From Campylobacteraceae bacterium (lineage in GTDB: Bacteria; Campylobacterota; Campylobacteria; Campylobacterales; Campylobacteraceae), in NCBI GenBank assembly GCA_900753405.1, contig CAADYZ010000013.1, positions 92,673 to 156,672 on the forward strand: 64,000 nt of DNA, read 5' to 3'. The notes beneath the pieces were generated by a model. The model saw nothing but the letters and a program-made list of their open reading frames with translations. It was not told where the DNA came from and searched no databases. How positions within the stretch are numbered: position 1 is the first letter of the stretch; each line of letters opens with the position of its first letter. Both the position numbers and the translations under genes were made by a program. Of this stretch, positions 35,721 through 44,613 are shown in pieces.

Positions 35721-36494
35721 CTAGTCAAATTTATTCAGCCGCGACTCTAAAACTTTTACTAAAAGCGAGAAGAATTTCACATTTGCGTAATACACCACGC
35801 CCGCAAACAAAATCGGCTGCGGCGTGTAGAGCGCGGCTTGCAAACTCTTGCTTTGCATCGTCAAGTCAAAAAGCCCGATCATCCCCACAACCGAAGTCTC
35901 TTTAAAGAGGCTGATAAACTCGTTTGCAAGGGCTGGGAGGATGTTTTTAAACGCTTGCGGCAAGATGACAAGTCGCATCGCCTGCGTGTAATTTAAACCC
36001 ATCGCCCTCGCCGCCTCCATCTGCCCTTTATCCACGCTGTTAATCCCGCTACGGACGATCTCAGCGACATATGACGAGCTGTTAAGTCCGAGTGCGACAA
36101 CTGCGGCGGCAAAACTGCTTTGATGCACCATCACCACAAAAGCAAAAATCATCAACTGCACCAAAATCGGCGTGCCGCGGATGATGTCGATGTATTCGTC
36201 AATGAAAAAGTTTAAAACTTTGTTGTTAGCAAAACGCAAAAAAGCAAGCAAAAAGCCCAAAACAACGCCGATTGAGACGCCGCCAAGCGTCAAAGACAGA
36301 GTGAGAAAATAGGCGTTAAAGTAGGCTGACTTTTGCTCTGGCGAAATTTGGGCTGGGTAGGTCAAAGCCACGCCGATGACGATGATGACGAGCGGGAAAA
36401 CCGCCTTTAAAATGTTGTGGAAATTTGTGCGGATGAAGCTATCACGCGTTGGCAAACCACTTTGAGACCTCTTCAAAACAACCCTTTTTGGCAA
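35721..36494 (-). CDS. polar amino-acid ABC transporter, permease
   Basis: A 257-residue HisM/GlnP-type permease with five or six membrane helices and the EAA loop EAARAMGLNYTQAMRLVILPQAFKNILPALANEF, which docks on the ATPase. Its first helix is preceded by a basic 30-residue N-terminus. The start is uncertain: TTG 36494, or TTG 36476 which has AAAAGGG upstream. First gene of the importer operon. Confidence 0.9.
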   Translation of the reverse strand: MPKRVVLKRSQSGLPTRDSFIRTNFHNILKAVFPLVIIVIGVALTYPAQISPEQKSAYFNAYFLTLSLTLGGVSIGVVLGFLLAFLRFANNKVLNFFIDEYIDIIRGTPILVQLMIFAFVVMVHQSSFAAAVVALGLNSSSYVAEIVRSGINSVDKGQMEAARAMGLNYTQAMRLVILPQAFKNILPALANEFISLFKETSVVGMIGLFDLTMQSKSLQAALYTPQPILFAGVVYYANVKFFSLLVKVLESRLNKFD

Positions 36495-36568
36495 CCGCCA
36501 TTGAAGTAAATCGCGATTGTAGCTAAATGGAATTTAAAATTCGTTTAAGTGAGTTTGCGGCGGCTTAA

Positions 36569-36623
36569 TTGTAAAAACCAAATTTGACTAGTGTTTTGCG
36601 ATTTTCAAATTTGGTTTTTACAA
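36569..36623. terminator. perfect 21-bp inverted pair of RAATTY elements
   Basis: Forward copy 36569-36587 and reverse copy 36605-36623, extended by two bases outward, form a perfect 21-bp stem with a 17-nt loop. It lies upstream of the permease gene and downstream of no close gene on the plus strand; for leftward transcription it follows the Fe-S oxidoreductase promoter region. It is the cleanest inverted pair in the window. Confidence 0.7.
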
Positions 36624-36673
36624 TTTTGCAAAGCGGTTGAAGCGTGAGAAAATGTCAAAAAAAAGACAAGGTA

Positions 36674-36711
36674 GATTGCCACGAATTTGCTAGCGCAAAT
36701 TCTCACAATGA
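36674..36711. repeat. small palindromic element (GATTGCCAC...CACAATGAC type)
   Basis: GAATTTGC, TAGC, GCAAATTC (36683-36702) form an 8-bp hairpin within flanks GATTGCCAC and CACAATGAC. This layout resembles short palindromic intergenic repeats described in several bacteria. The gap 36495-36818 otherwise holds only RAATTY elements (pair at 36569-36623, degenerate copy at 36761-36776) and no gene. Confidence 0.45.
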
Positions 36712-36818
36712 CGGCGGAGGGCGAAGGAGGCGGAAAATGACGACGGCGGGCGAATTTTGCTAAATTCGAATTTGACTTTTGCAATTCAAATTTAAATTTA
36801 GCAAACGCCGTTTTTGGA

Positions 36819-38219
36819 CTATTTCAACCCCTCAGCGATCAGCTCAACCGTGTTTTTCACGCGCAACTCGCTCTTAATCAGCCCAAGCGAGTTGTTAAGC
36901 TGCAAGCGGCACGCGCTGCACTCAGCCGCGACAACTTGCGCCTCCTTAACCTCGTCGATCTGCCTTGCGCGCGCAACGCCAACTTCGCGTGCTAAGTGGT
37001 AGTTTTGCGTCTGCATCGTCACGCCGCCAAACCCGCAACAACTCGTTAAATCCTGCATCTCTTGGATGTCGCACACTTCGCGCAAAAGCTCGCGCGGCTC
37101 TTTGAAGATATTTTGCACCTTTTTTGCGTGGCACGCATCGTGATAAGTCACTTTCAGCCTGCTAAAATCCGCCTTTTGCGCCGCGTCTTCTTGCGAAATG
37201 GCAATTTGCGTGACCTTTTTTAGCGCGTTTTGACGCAAAACTTCTTTCAAGTTGCTCTTTTTGGCAAAAAACTCACTCGCCATCAAAACCTTCGCACACA
37301 CCGCGTCCGCACGCGCCGCCCACTGCTCGTCACTTGCTAAAATCCGCGCGTAATCACTATTAAGCATCGCCGAACAGGTCGCCTCAGGGCAGATGATGAC
37401 CTCACAGGTTTTCAAAACCTCCTCGAAGTAAGCGACATTTTTTTTTGCTAGCTCGCGCGCGGTTTTCAAGTCGCCCGTGAAATACGCCGGCGAGCCACAG
37501 CAACTTTGCTGCTTCATCAAATGCACATTGAGTTTGAGTTTTTTGCAGATTTCAAGTAGCGACTCGCCGACATTTGTGTAGGCGTAGTTTGCCATACAGC
37601 CGATGAAAATGCCGACCTGCCTGCTGCCGCCGTTGTCGATGAGTTCGGGGTGTGAGTTTAAAAAGCTGCGTTTTGAGACGGTCGGAAGCGTGCGCTCGGC
37701 GTTTAAAAACGGTAGGCTAAAACGCGGCTTCATCTCACGCGCAGCAAACGCTGGTTTTGTCAAAACCGAATTTGACCGCGTCTTTTTCGCACAACCGCCG
37801 CAGCTTGGCTCGTCTTGGTGCTTAAACGCACACGGCACGAAGTAATACCCAACGCGCGCGAGAAAATCCATCACCCTTCTGTGTTTTGTGAGCCAAAAAA
37901 AGAGCCGTTTGTACCACGCGATGCCGTATTTTTCGGCGATGTCGGCGCGGAGGTGTTCGATCACCTCATCAACCGGCAAGTTTGTCGGACACTGCGTGAC
38001 GCAAGTGGTGCAAAGAAAACAGCTCTCAAAGGTCGCTTTCGCCTCTTTGCTAAGTTCTAACTCGCCGCGGTGATACGCCCCTGCGAGGTCTAAAAAACCG
38101 CGCGGACTTCGCACCTCGTCACGCGAGACTTTGAAAATCGTGCAGTCTGGGCGGCACTTTCCGCACTTGACACACGCGTCACTCACACGGCTAAAATCAA
38201 ACTTTTGTGAATCTTTCAT
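36819..38219 (-). CDS. (Fe-S)-binding oxidoreductase, GlcF/LutA/HdrD-like
   Basis: The 466-residue protein has two N-terminal [4Fe-4S] motifs, C16-C19-C22-C26 (CVKCGKCRPDC) and C67-C70-C73-C77 (CFLCTTCVTQC), then two cysteine-rich CCG domains with QQSCCGSP and TSCCGFGG. This is the iron-sulfur subunit type of glycolate or lactate oxidases and heterodisulfide reductases. The flavoprotein partner is not in the window, so the substrate is open. A RAATTY element (37757-37775) codes for RSNSVLTK in the linker between the ferredoxin and CCG parts. Confidence 0.85.
   Translation of the reverse strand: MKDSQKFDFSRVSDACVKCGKCRPDCTIFKVSRDEVRSPRGFLDLAGAYHRGELELSKEAKATFESCFLCTTCVTQCPTNLPVDEVIEHLRADIAEKYGIAWYKRLFFWLTKHRRVMDFLARVGYYFVPCAFKHQDEPSCGGCAKKTRSNSVLTKPAFAAREMKPRFSLPFLNAERTLPTVSKRSFLNSHPELIDNGGSRQVGIFIGCMANYAYTNVGESLLEICKKLKLNVHLMKQQSCCGSPAYFTGDLKTARELAKKNVAYFEEVLKTCEVIICPEATCSAMLNSDYARILASDEQWAARADAVCAKVLMASEFFAKKSNLKEVLRQNALKKVTQIAISQEDAAQKADFSRLKVTYHDACHAKKVQNIFKEPRELLREVCDIQEMQDLTSCCGFGGVTMQTQNYHLAREVGVARARQIDEVKEAQVVAAECSACRLQLNNSLGLIKSELRVKNTVELIAEGLK
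37757..37775 (+). repeat. RAATTY element inside the Fe-S oxidoreductase
   Basis: TTGTCAAAACCGAATTTGA is a full match, read as RSNSVLTK in the interdomain linker. Confidence 0.85.
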
Positions 38220-38236
38220 CCTCTGCCTTTACGCTG

Positions 38237-39481
38237 TTAAACTCGAATTTGCCCATCGCCGCAGATGAGATATTTATAACTCGTCATCTCCCTCAGTGCC
38301 ATCGGACCGCGCGCGTGAAGCTTTTGCGTGCTGATGCCGATCTCCGCGCCAAAGCCAAAGCACTCGCCGTCTGTGAAACGAGTTGAGGCGTTGTGATAGA
38401 GCACTGCCGCATCCACCTCAGCAAAAAACCGCGCGACCGCCGCCGCGTCTTGCGAGACGATCGCCTCGCTGTGCGAAGTGCCGTGTTTGGCGATGAACTC
38501 TAACGCCTCGTCAAGCCCGCTGACGACCTTGACTGCGATGCGAAAGTCCAAAAACTCCTCGTCAAAGTCCGCCTCGCCCGCCACGCGCGCAACCTTGATT
38601 AACCTCGCGGTTTTCTCACAACCTATAACCTCGACTTTGCCCGCCCATTTTTGTGCCAAAAGCGGCAAAAACTCCGCCGCCACCGCTTCATCGACTAGCA
38701 AATTCTCAGCCGCGTTGCAAACGCTTGGACGGCTGGTTTTGGCGTTGTTGATGACGCGTAACGCCATTTGCAAGTCAGCACTTTTTTCGACATAAACCGA
38801 GCAGTTTCCAACGCCTGTTTGCAAAAACGGCACTTTTGCGTTTTGCTTGACAAACTCAATGAGCCTCGCCCCACCACGGGCGATCAAACATTCGATCACA
38901 CCGCTTGCCTCACACATCGTCTTCACCGCCTCTTGCCCGCTTAAAAGTGCGATGCAATTTGGGTCAAAGCCGCACTTTTGCAGCGTGGTTTGGATGATTT
39001 TAAAAATGGCGAAATTTGTGTAAAAACACTCCTTGCCGCCCTTTAAAGCAACGGCGTTTGAGGCTTTAAAGCAGATCGAAAAGGCGTCTGTGATGACATT
39101 TGGGCGCGACTCGAAAATCACCCCCACAAGCCCGAGCGGGACGCGGACTTTGCGGATTTTGAGCCCCTCTTTCGTCTCAAACTCCTCGATCACCTCGCCG
39201 ACAACCTCGCCAAGCGAAGCGACCTGCCTAATCCCACGACTCATCCCTTCAAGCCGCGACTCATTCAGCGTCAAACGCTCGACAAAAGCAGCCGCGTAGC
39301 CAGCCTTTTTGGCGTTAGCGACATCTTCTGCATTTTGTGCTAAAATCAAATTTGATTTTGACAAAATCTCACTTGCTAGCTCGTTTAAAAAGGCGTTTTT
39401 CCTCTCCGCAAACGCCGCCGCTTTTGCAAGCTGTGCCGCAGCGTTTTTGGCTAAAAACAAAGACTGCAAATCCTCATTCAC
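38237..39481 (-). CDS. proA: gamma-glutamyl phosphate reductase
   Basis: ProA reduces glutamyl-5-phosphate to the semialdehyde, the second step of proline synthesis. The 414-residue aldehyde-dehydrogenase-like protein has VIFESRPNVITDAF, FLQTGVGNCSVYVE with the catalytic Cys, and EIGISTQKLHARGPM. I chose GTG 39481 (VNEDLQSL), preceded by AGGAG, over an upstream start; it overlaps the proB 3' end. A RAATTY element (39346-39364) codes for LSKSNLILA near the N-terminus, and another (38234-38251) overlaps the last codons and the stop. Confidence 0.94.
   Translation of the reverse strand: MNEDLQSLFLAKNAAAQLAKAAAFAERKNAFLNELASEILSKSNLILAQNAEDVANAKKAGYAAAFVERLTLNESRLEGMSRGIRQVASLGEVVGEVIEEFETKEGLKIRKVRVPLGLVGVIFESRPNVITDAFSICFKASNAVALKGGKECFYTNFAIFKIIQTTLQKCGFDPNCIALLSGQEAVKTMCEASGVIECLIARGGARLIEFVKQNAKVPFLQTGVGNCSVYVEKSADLQMALRVINNAKTSRPSVCNAAENLLVDEAVAAEFLPLLAQKWAGKVEVIGCEKTARLIKVARVAGEADFDEEFLDFRIAVKVVSGLDEALEFIAKHGTSHSEAIVSQDAAAVARFFAEVDAAVLYHNASTRFTDGECFGFGAEIGISTQKLHARGPMALREMTSYKYLICGDGQIRV
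39346..39364 (-). repeat. RAATTY element inside proA
   Basis: TCAAATTTGATTTTGACAA is read as [10 protein letters not shown]. The same peptide, from the same DNA word, appears in pheT. Confidence 0.85.
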
Positions 39482-40259
39482 ACTCGCTCCTTGCTGCCTT
39501 TTGCGGTAAAAATTCGGTGCATTTTGCCACACCGTTGAAGTAGTCGTACAAGTTGTTCGTCACTTTGCCGTTTAAGATCACGCCGCCGATGCCCGCTTGC
39601 GTGGCGATTTGCAATGCATCAAGTTTGGTTTGCATCCCACCACTTGAAAGCTCACTGCCCTTGCTCGCGCACCAACTCCTAACCTCGCTTGTCACGCACT
39701 CCACGCGTGAGATGAAATTTGCGCTGGGGCTGGCTGGGTCGGAGTCGTAAAGCCCATCCACATCGGTTAAAATGATGAGTTTGTCCGCCTCAACCAAGCA
39801 CGCGACAATGGCGCTTAAAGTGTCGTTTTCGTCAAAGTCAAGGTGTTTTAGCGAGACTGAGTCGTTGGCGTTAATGATCGGCAGGGTTTTTAGGCTTAGC
39901 AGGGTTTTTAGCGTGTTGGTGACATTTTGCCGTCTTCTCTCGTGGTCGATCACATCCCGCGTCAGTAAAAGTTGCGCGACATTTTGAGAAAACTTCGCAA
40001 ATTCGTCCGAGTAACAACGCATCAACTCGCACTGCCCAACCGCCGCACACGCCTGCTTCATCTCCGTTTGCTCAGGGCGCGAAACAAGCCCGAGCCGCCC
40101 AACGCCAAGCCCGATCGCACCGCTGCTGACAAGGATGACCTCGACTCCGCTGTTGCGGATGTCGGCGAGCGTTTGAACGAATTCGCGGAAGTGCCTGATG
40201 TTTAACGCGCCATTTTTGTAACACAAAGTAGAAGTCCCAACTTTGATAACAACTCTCAT
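39474..40259 (-). CDS. proB: glutamate 5-kinase, short form
   Basis: ProB phosphorylates glutamate, the first step of proline synthesis. The 261-residue amino-acid kinase begins RVVIKVGTSTL and has ILVSSGAIGLG (as VILVSSGAIG), NDSVS and the C-terminal GGMQTKLDALQIATQAGI blocks. It lacks the PUA domain of the E. coli enzyme, as is usual in Campylobacterota. It overlaps proA by 8 nt and starts 1 nt after the small zinc-ribbon gene ends. Confidence 0.94.
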   Translation of the reverse strand: MRVVIKVGTSTLCYKNGALNIRHFREFVQTLADIRNSGVEVILVSSGAIGLGVGRLGLVSRPEQTEMKQACAAVGQCELMRCYSDEFAKFSQNVAQLLLTRDVIDHERRRQNVTNTLKTLLSLKTLPIINANDSVSLKHLDFDENDTLSAIVACLVEADKLIILTDVDGLYDSDPASPSANFISRVECVTSEVRSWCASKGSELSSGGMQTKLDALQIATQAGIGGVILNGKVTNNLYDYFNGVAKCTEFLPQKAARSECE

Positions 40260-40260
40260 C

Positions 40261-40431
40261 TTACCCTCTTTTACACTCGCTGCAAACGCCGTTTTTTAGC
40301 TCCGTTTTCTCAACGAAAGTCCCGCACTTTTGGCACTCAACAAGTTCGTGGCTTGACGGACTTTTCTTCTTTTTGACAAACATAATGTAAATCAAAAACC
40401 CAATCAGCAAAAACACCGCAAATTTCAACAT
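40261..40431 (-). CDS. small membrane zinc-ribbon protein (PP0621-like)
   Basis: A 56-residue protein that begins MLKFAVFLLIGFLIYIMF (one membrane helix), then a lysine patch and two CxxC pairs (CQKCG at 33-37 and CSEC at 50-53). Helix plus short zinc ribbon is the pattern of the PP0621 family of unknown function. It starts at ATG 40431 after GGAGGGG and overlaps the rsmG stop (ATG overlapping TGA), then ends 1 nt before proB, so it sits within the operon. It is too short for most ORF filters. Confidence 0.8.
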   Translation of the reverse strand: MLKFAVFLLIGFLIYIMFVKKKKSPSSHELVECQKCGTFVEKTELKNGVCSECKRG

Positions 40432-41012
40432 TTCCCCTCCTTGACCTGCGTTAAAAGCAGGTATTGTCTAAAACCTTCGCCCAACTTTACCTCGCTTGAA
40501 AACTCAAATTCGGTTTGGGCAATTTCATTTGGCGTTTCGCTGCCCTTGTAGAGCAAAAACGCCGTTTTTGGCGTGTAAAAACCGCGACTTAACCGCAGCA
40601 GCAAATCCACCTTTCCAACGCCTCGCGAGGTGATGAGATCTGCCTCAAAGGGCGGGTGGTTTTGAATTTTGTCGTTAAAAACGGCGACATTGTCAAGCCC
40701 AAGCGAACATTTCACCGCGGTTAAAAAAGCAGCTTTTTTGCTGTTTGGTTCGCACAAAATCCACGAGATGTGCGGCGTTTTGAGTGCGAGAAAAACCGCT
40801 GGAAAACCGCCGCCGCTGCCGATGTCGATCGCCTTTTTTGCCCTCTTAAAAAGCCCGTCAAAAAGCGTTAGCGGCAGGAGTGAGTCGCGAATTTGCTCGT
40901 CAATGTGGCTAAAATTTGTCAGGTTATGCACGCGGTTAAAACGGCTTAAAAGCGCACTAAATTTTTCGATCTCTTCTTGCATTTTCAATCCAAATTCGCT
41001 TTTGTAACTCAC
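40425..41012 (-). CDS. rsmG: 16S rRNA m7G527 methyltransferase RsmG
   Basis: RsmG (GidB) methylates G527 of 16S rRNA. The product (195 residues from GTG 41012) has RFNRVHNLTNFS, the SAM loop AIDIGSGGGFPAVFLAL near residue 62 and ITSRGVGKV. A start at ATG 40982 (MQEEIEKF), with GGAT upstream, would give 185 residues and may be the real one. RAATTY elements code for IAQTEFEFSS (40504-40522) near the C-terminus and overlap the 5' end (40989-41007). Confidence 0.92.
   Translation of the reverse strand: MSYKSEFGLKMQEEIEKFSALLSRFNRVHNLTNFSHIDEQIRDSLLPLTLFDGLFKRAKKAIDIGSGGGFPAVFLALKTPHISWILCEPNSKKAAFLTAVKCSLGLDNVAVFNDKIQNHPPFEADLITSRGVGKVDLLLRLSRGFYTPKTAFLLYKGSETPNEIAQTEFEFSSEVKLGEGFRQYLLLTQVKEGKC
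40504..40522 (-). repeat. RAATTY element inside rsmG
   Basis: TCAAATTCGGTTTGGGCAA, one or two mismatches from consensus, is read as IAQTEFE. Confidence 0.65.
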
Positions 41013-41048
41013 GCAGTCTTCAAAACCAAATTTGAAAACTGCACGCCG

Positions 41049-42254
41049 CTAGCCCACAACAACTTTTAAAAAGCGATTTTTGCCAACTTTGACGACAAAC
41101 TCGCCCGCCTCTTCGAATTTGAAGTTAAAGTCAGTGACTTTGCCGCCATTGACGCTGATTGCGTTTGAGGTTAAAAGCCGTCTTGCCTCGCTTGTTGAGG
41201 CGACAACTTTGTTTGCGACCAAAAGCTCAGGCAGCCACGCGCCACGCGCGGTTTGCACACTAGCGATGTCGGTTGGGACGGCTTTTGCGCCAAAAACTGC
41301 GTTAAACTCTTCGCGCGCCTTTTTGCCAAGCTCTGGCGTGTGAAATTTTGAGACGATCTCCTCGGCGAGCTCCTCTTTTAGCACTTTTGGGTGCGCCTCG
41401 CCCTTTAAAAACGCCTCTTTTAACGCCGCGATCTGCTCTAAACTCTTCGCGCTCAAAAGCTCATACCAACTCCACATCAGCTCATCGTCAATACTCATCA
41501 CCTTACCGAACATATCGTTCGGAGCGTCTGTCACGCCGATGTAGTTGCCAAGACTTTTGCTCATTTTATGCACGCCGTCTGTGCCAACAAGCAGCGGCAT
41601 CATCACCACCGCCTGCTCCTTACCGACATTATAAACCCGTTGCAGCTGCCGCCCCATAAGCAAGTTGAATTTCTGATCCGTCCCGCCAAATTCGATGTCG
41701 CTTTTTAAAACCACGCTGTCATAACCTTGCAGCAGCGGATACAAAAACTCGCTAATGGCGATCGAAGTGCCTGCTTTGTAGCGTTTGGTAAAGTCGTCTC
41801 GCTCCAACATTCTTGCGACACTAAAAGTGCTAGCAAGGGCGATCAGCCCGTCTGCGCCAAGCGCGCCAAGCCACTGGCTGTTGCGTAAAATCTGCGTCTT
41901 ACTCTCATCAAGTATGCCAAAAACCTGCTCGGTGTAGGTCTTTGCGTTTGCTGCAATCGTCTCGTCATCAAGCATCTTGCGCGTGGCGCTTTTGCCGCTT
42001 GGGTCGCCGATTTTAGCGGTAAAATCCCCGACCAAAAACTGCACGATCGCTCCGTGTTTTTGCAGCAACGCCATTTTGCTAAGCACAACCGTGTGTCCTA
42101 AATGCAAGTCCGCTGCGGTCGGGTCTGCGCCGAGTTTGATGTAGTAATTCTCGCCCGTTTTGTAAAACCGCTCGATCATCTCCTTAATCTGCTCTTGCCC
42201 GACAAACTCCGCAACCCCGCGCCTCACCTCACGCATAATCAGCTCAATATCCAC
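41049..42254 (-). CDS. tyrS: tyrosyl-tRNA synthetase
   Basis: TyrRS charges tRNA-Tyr. The 401-residue class I enzyme has the HIGH-type motif HLGHT (in AADLHLGHTVVL, near residue 49), the KMSKS motif in VHKMSKSLG near 228, and a C-terminal S4 domain (SEARRLLTSNAISVNGGKV). Its length and motif spacing fit the TyrZ-type bacterial group. ATG 42254 follows GGAAG. No in-gene RAATTY element is present. Confidence 0.96.
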   Translation of the reverse strand: MDIELIMREVRRGVAEFVGQEQIKEMIERFYKTGENYYIKLGADPTAADLHLGHTVVLSKMALLQKHGAIVQFLVGDFTAKIGDPSGKSATRKMLDDETIAANAKTYTEQVFGILDESKTQILRNSQWLGALGADGLIALASTFSVARMLERDDFTKRYKAGTSIAISEFLYPLLQGYDSVVLKSDIEFGGTDQKFNLLMGRQLQRVYNVGKEQAVVMMPLLVGTDGVHKMSKSLGNYIGVTDAPNDMFGKVMSIDDELMWSWYELLSAKSLEQIAALKEAFLKGEAHPKVLKEELAEEIVSKFHTPELGKKAREEFNAVFGAKAVPTDIASVQTARGAWLPELLVANKVVASTSEARRLLTSNAISVNGGKVTDFNFKFEEAGEFVVKVGKNRFLKVVVG

Positions 42255-42285
42255 AACTCTTCCTTTCTACTTAAATCTGCTCAAA

Positions 42286-42304
42286 TCAAATTTGATTTTA
42301 ACAA
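42286..42304 (-). repeat. RAATTY element at the leuA 3' end
   Basis: TCAAATTTGATTTTAACAA overlaps the leuA stop region and leads into the tyrS upstream region. Confidence 0.7.
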
Positions 42305-43815
42305 CTCTCTTTACTTGAAAGATAGCTGTTAAGTGCGTTGATGTACGCCTTTGCAGTCGCCATCATCGTCCCTAGGTCAAGCCCGTGTCCGATGAATGGT
42401 TTTTGCCCTTCAAACGAGACTTTGACAACAACTTTTGCTAGCGCGTCCTTGCCTTGTGAGACGGCTGAAACTTGGTAGTCTTTTAGCTCGCCTGCGATGC
42501 CGCTGACGCGGTCGATGACTTTGAAGATAGCATCCACGCTGCCGTTTCCAAGTGCTGAGTCACTGCGGCTCTCGCCTTGCGTTTTGACTGTCACTGAGGC
42601 GTTGCAATGCCCCGTGTTACACGAGCTGACACTGAGTTTTTCCACCACAAAAACCTCTGTGATCTTACTAATCTCCTCGCCGACAATCGCGCGCAAATCA
42701 TCGTCAAAAACCTCTTTTTTCTTATCGCAAAGCTCTTTGAATTTGCCAAAAGCGACATTTAGCTGCTCTTCACTCAGCTCAAACCCAAGCGTCAAAAGCC
42801 GCTCTTTGAAGGCGTGACGACCGCTGTGTTTGCCTAAAACTAGCTCGTTTTTCTCCGCGCCGATCTCCTCTGCGCTGATGATCTCGTAAGTCGAGGCGTG
42901 TTTTAAAACGCCGTCTTGGTGGATGCCGCTTTCGTGGGCAAAGGCGTTTTTACCGACAATCGCCTTGTTTGGCTGCGGGACAATGCCAGTAATCGAGCTG
43001 ACAAGGCGGCTGGTTGCGTAGATCTCCTTTGCGACAATGTTTGTGTAAAAGTCGCCAAAAATGTCCGCGCGCGTGCGAAGCGTCATCACAATCTCCTCCA
43101 ACGCCGCATTCCCCGCCCGCTCGCCAAGTCCGTTGATCGTGCATTCAACTTGCCTCGCACCCGCTTGGATGCAAAAAAGCGAATTTGCCACCGCCAAACC
43201 TAAGTCGTTGTGGTTATGCACTGAGATGACGATCTCGTCTCCTAAAAACTCGTGCATCTGCCTTACCATATCCGCAAGCTCAGTCGGAAAGCGGAAACCA
43301 ACCGTGTCAGGCAGGTTGATCGTCTTTGCGCCCGCTTCGCTCACCGCGTGGCAAATCTCTTTTAAAAAGCTAATCTCGCTTCGCCCCGCGTCCTCACAGC
43401 TAAACTCCACATCCTCGCACAAACTTCTAGCGTAACTCACCGCCTCAACCGCGCGTCTAATCACCTCGCTAGGCTCCATTTTCAGCTTGTATTGCATATG
43501 GATCGGGCTTGTCGCGATGAATGTGTGAATTCGGCGGTTTTTTGCCGCTTTTGTCGCCTCGCTTGCGGCTAGAATGTCCTTCTCAGTTGCGCGCGCAAGG
43601 CTTGCCACACAGACGCGATCAATCTCTTTTGAGATCTGGCTGATCGCCTCAAAGTCGCCCTTGCTAGCCGCCGCAAAACCAGCCTCGATGACATCCACGC
43701 CAAGCCGTTCTAGTTGCAACGCAAGTCGCACCTTTTCGTGCGTGTTCATACTCGCACCCGGGCTTTGCTCCCCGTCACGCAAAGTTGTGTCAAAAATCGT
43801 AATTTTCTCAGCCAT
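42298..43815 (-). CDS. leuA: 2-isopropylmalate synthase
   Basis: LeuA condenses acetyl-CoA with 2-oxoisovalerate, the first committed step to leucine. The 505-residue protein has [16 protein letters not shown] at the N-terminus, [13 protein letters not shown] near residue 202 (metal-binding HxH) and [15 protein letters not shown], followed by the C-terminal regulatory domain that senses leucine. ATG 43815 lies inside the pssA 3' end after GAGAGGG; another ATG is 6 nt upstream. leuB-D are not in the window. Confidence 0.95.
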   Translation of the reverse strand: MAEKITIFDTTLRDGEQSPGASMNTHEKVRLALQLERLGVDVIEAGFAAASKGDFEAISQISKEIDRVCVASLARATEKDILAASEATKAAKNRRIHTFIATSPIHMQYKLKMEPSEVIRRAVEAVSYARSLCEDVEFSCEDAGRSEISFLKEICHAVSEAGAKTINLPDTVGFRFPTELADMVRQMHEFLGDEIVISVHNHNDLGLAVANSLFCIQAGARQVECTINGLGERAGNAALEEIVMTLRTRADIFGDFYTNIVAKEIYATSRLVSSITGIVPQPNKAIVGKNAFAHESGIHQDGVLKHASTYEIISAEEIGAEKNELVLGKHSGRHAFKERLLTLGFELSEEQLNVAFGKFKELCDKKKEVFDDDLRAIVGEEISKITEVFVVEKLSVSSCNTGHCNASVTVKTQGESRSDSALGNGSVDAIFKVIDRVSGIAGELKDYQVSAVSQGKDALAKVVVKVSFEGQKPFIGHGLDLGTMMATAKAYINALNSYLSSKESC

Positions 43816-44578
43816 TGCCATCCCTCTCTTTCCTGTTTTTGATTAAATTTTTATATTTGATTTTACGCGCGAAAAATAGGTTATAAACCCCGCGCACAAC
43901 GCCGTAAAGCACATAAACACTAAACGCCGCGGTGATAAATTCGATCGGCTTGAAGTAGATGAGTGCGACTGCGGCGATTAAAAGTGTGAGTCCTTTGATC
44001 TGCGTTGAGCGGTTAAAGTCGATCTTCTTAAAACTTGGAAAGCGGACATTTGAGATCATCAACACGCTCAACGCAAGGATCAAAACCACCAAAAACCACG
44101 CTGAATTGAGGCTGTATTTAACGCTGAAAATCACCCAAAACGACAAGGTGATCGCCGCTGCGGGGATCGGAAGTCCGATGAAAACATTTGGTTCGTAACT
44201 GCCCGTGGTGACATTAAACCGCGCGAGCCTCACCGCGCCAAAGACGACAAAAATCGCCGCCAACGCCACGCCAAAACGAGCAAATTCCACGATTTCTGGG
44301 TTCGCTGTGCCATAAAGTGCAAAATAAAAAAGCGCCGCTGGTGCGACTCCAAAAGCGACTAAGTCAGCCAAGCTGTCAAATTCCACGCCAAACTTGCTAG
44401 TCGTGTTTGTCAGCCTCGCAACTCGCCCGTCCATCCCGTCAAAAATCAACGAAGCTGTGATCAACATCACCGCTTTGTAAAAATGTCCGTTTGCACTCGA
44501 AAAAATGCTTACCACGCCCAAAAACAGGCTTGTTGCGGTGAAAAGATTTGGCAGGATAAATATCAATCTCGTATTCAT
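43808..44578 (-). CDS. pssA: CDP-diacylglycerol-serine O-phosphatidyltransferase
   Basis: PssA makes phosphatidylserine, the precursor of phosphatidylethanolamine. The 256-residue membrane protein has the CDP-alcohol phosphotransferase motif [27 protein letters not shown] (spacing DG..AR...G...D...D) near residue 45, then about seven further hydrophobic segments. ATG 44578 follows AAAGGA. Its end overlaps the leuA start by 8 nt. Proximity to ftsH is also seen in C. jejuni. Confidence 0.94.
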   Translation of the reverse strand: MNTRLIFILPNLFTATSLFLGVVSIFSSANGHFYKAVMLITASLIFDGMDGRVARLTNTTSKFGVEFDSLADLVAFGVAPAALFYFALYGTANPEIVEFARFGVALAAIFVVFGAVRLARFNVTTGSYEPNVFIGLPIPAAAITLSFWVIFSVKYSLNSAWFLVVLILALSVLMISNVRFPSFKKIDFNRSTQIKGLTLLIAAVALIYFKPIEFITAAFSVYVLYGVVRGVYNLFFARKIKYKNLIKNRKERDGNG

Positions 44579-44613
44579 TTTAATCCTTTAAAATGTCAAA
44601 ATCAAATTTGAAT

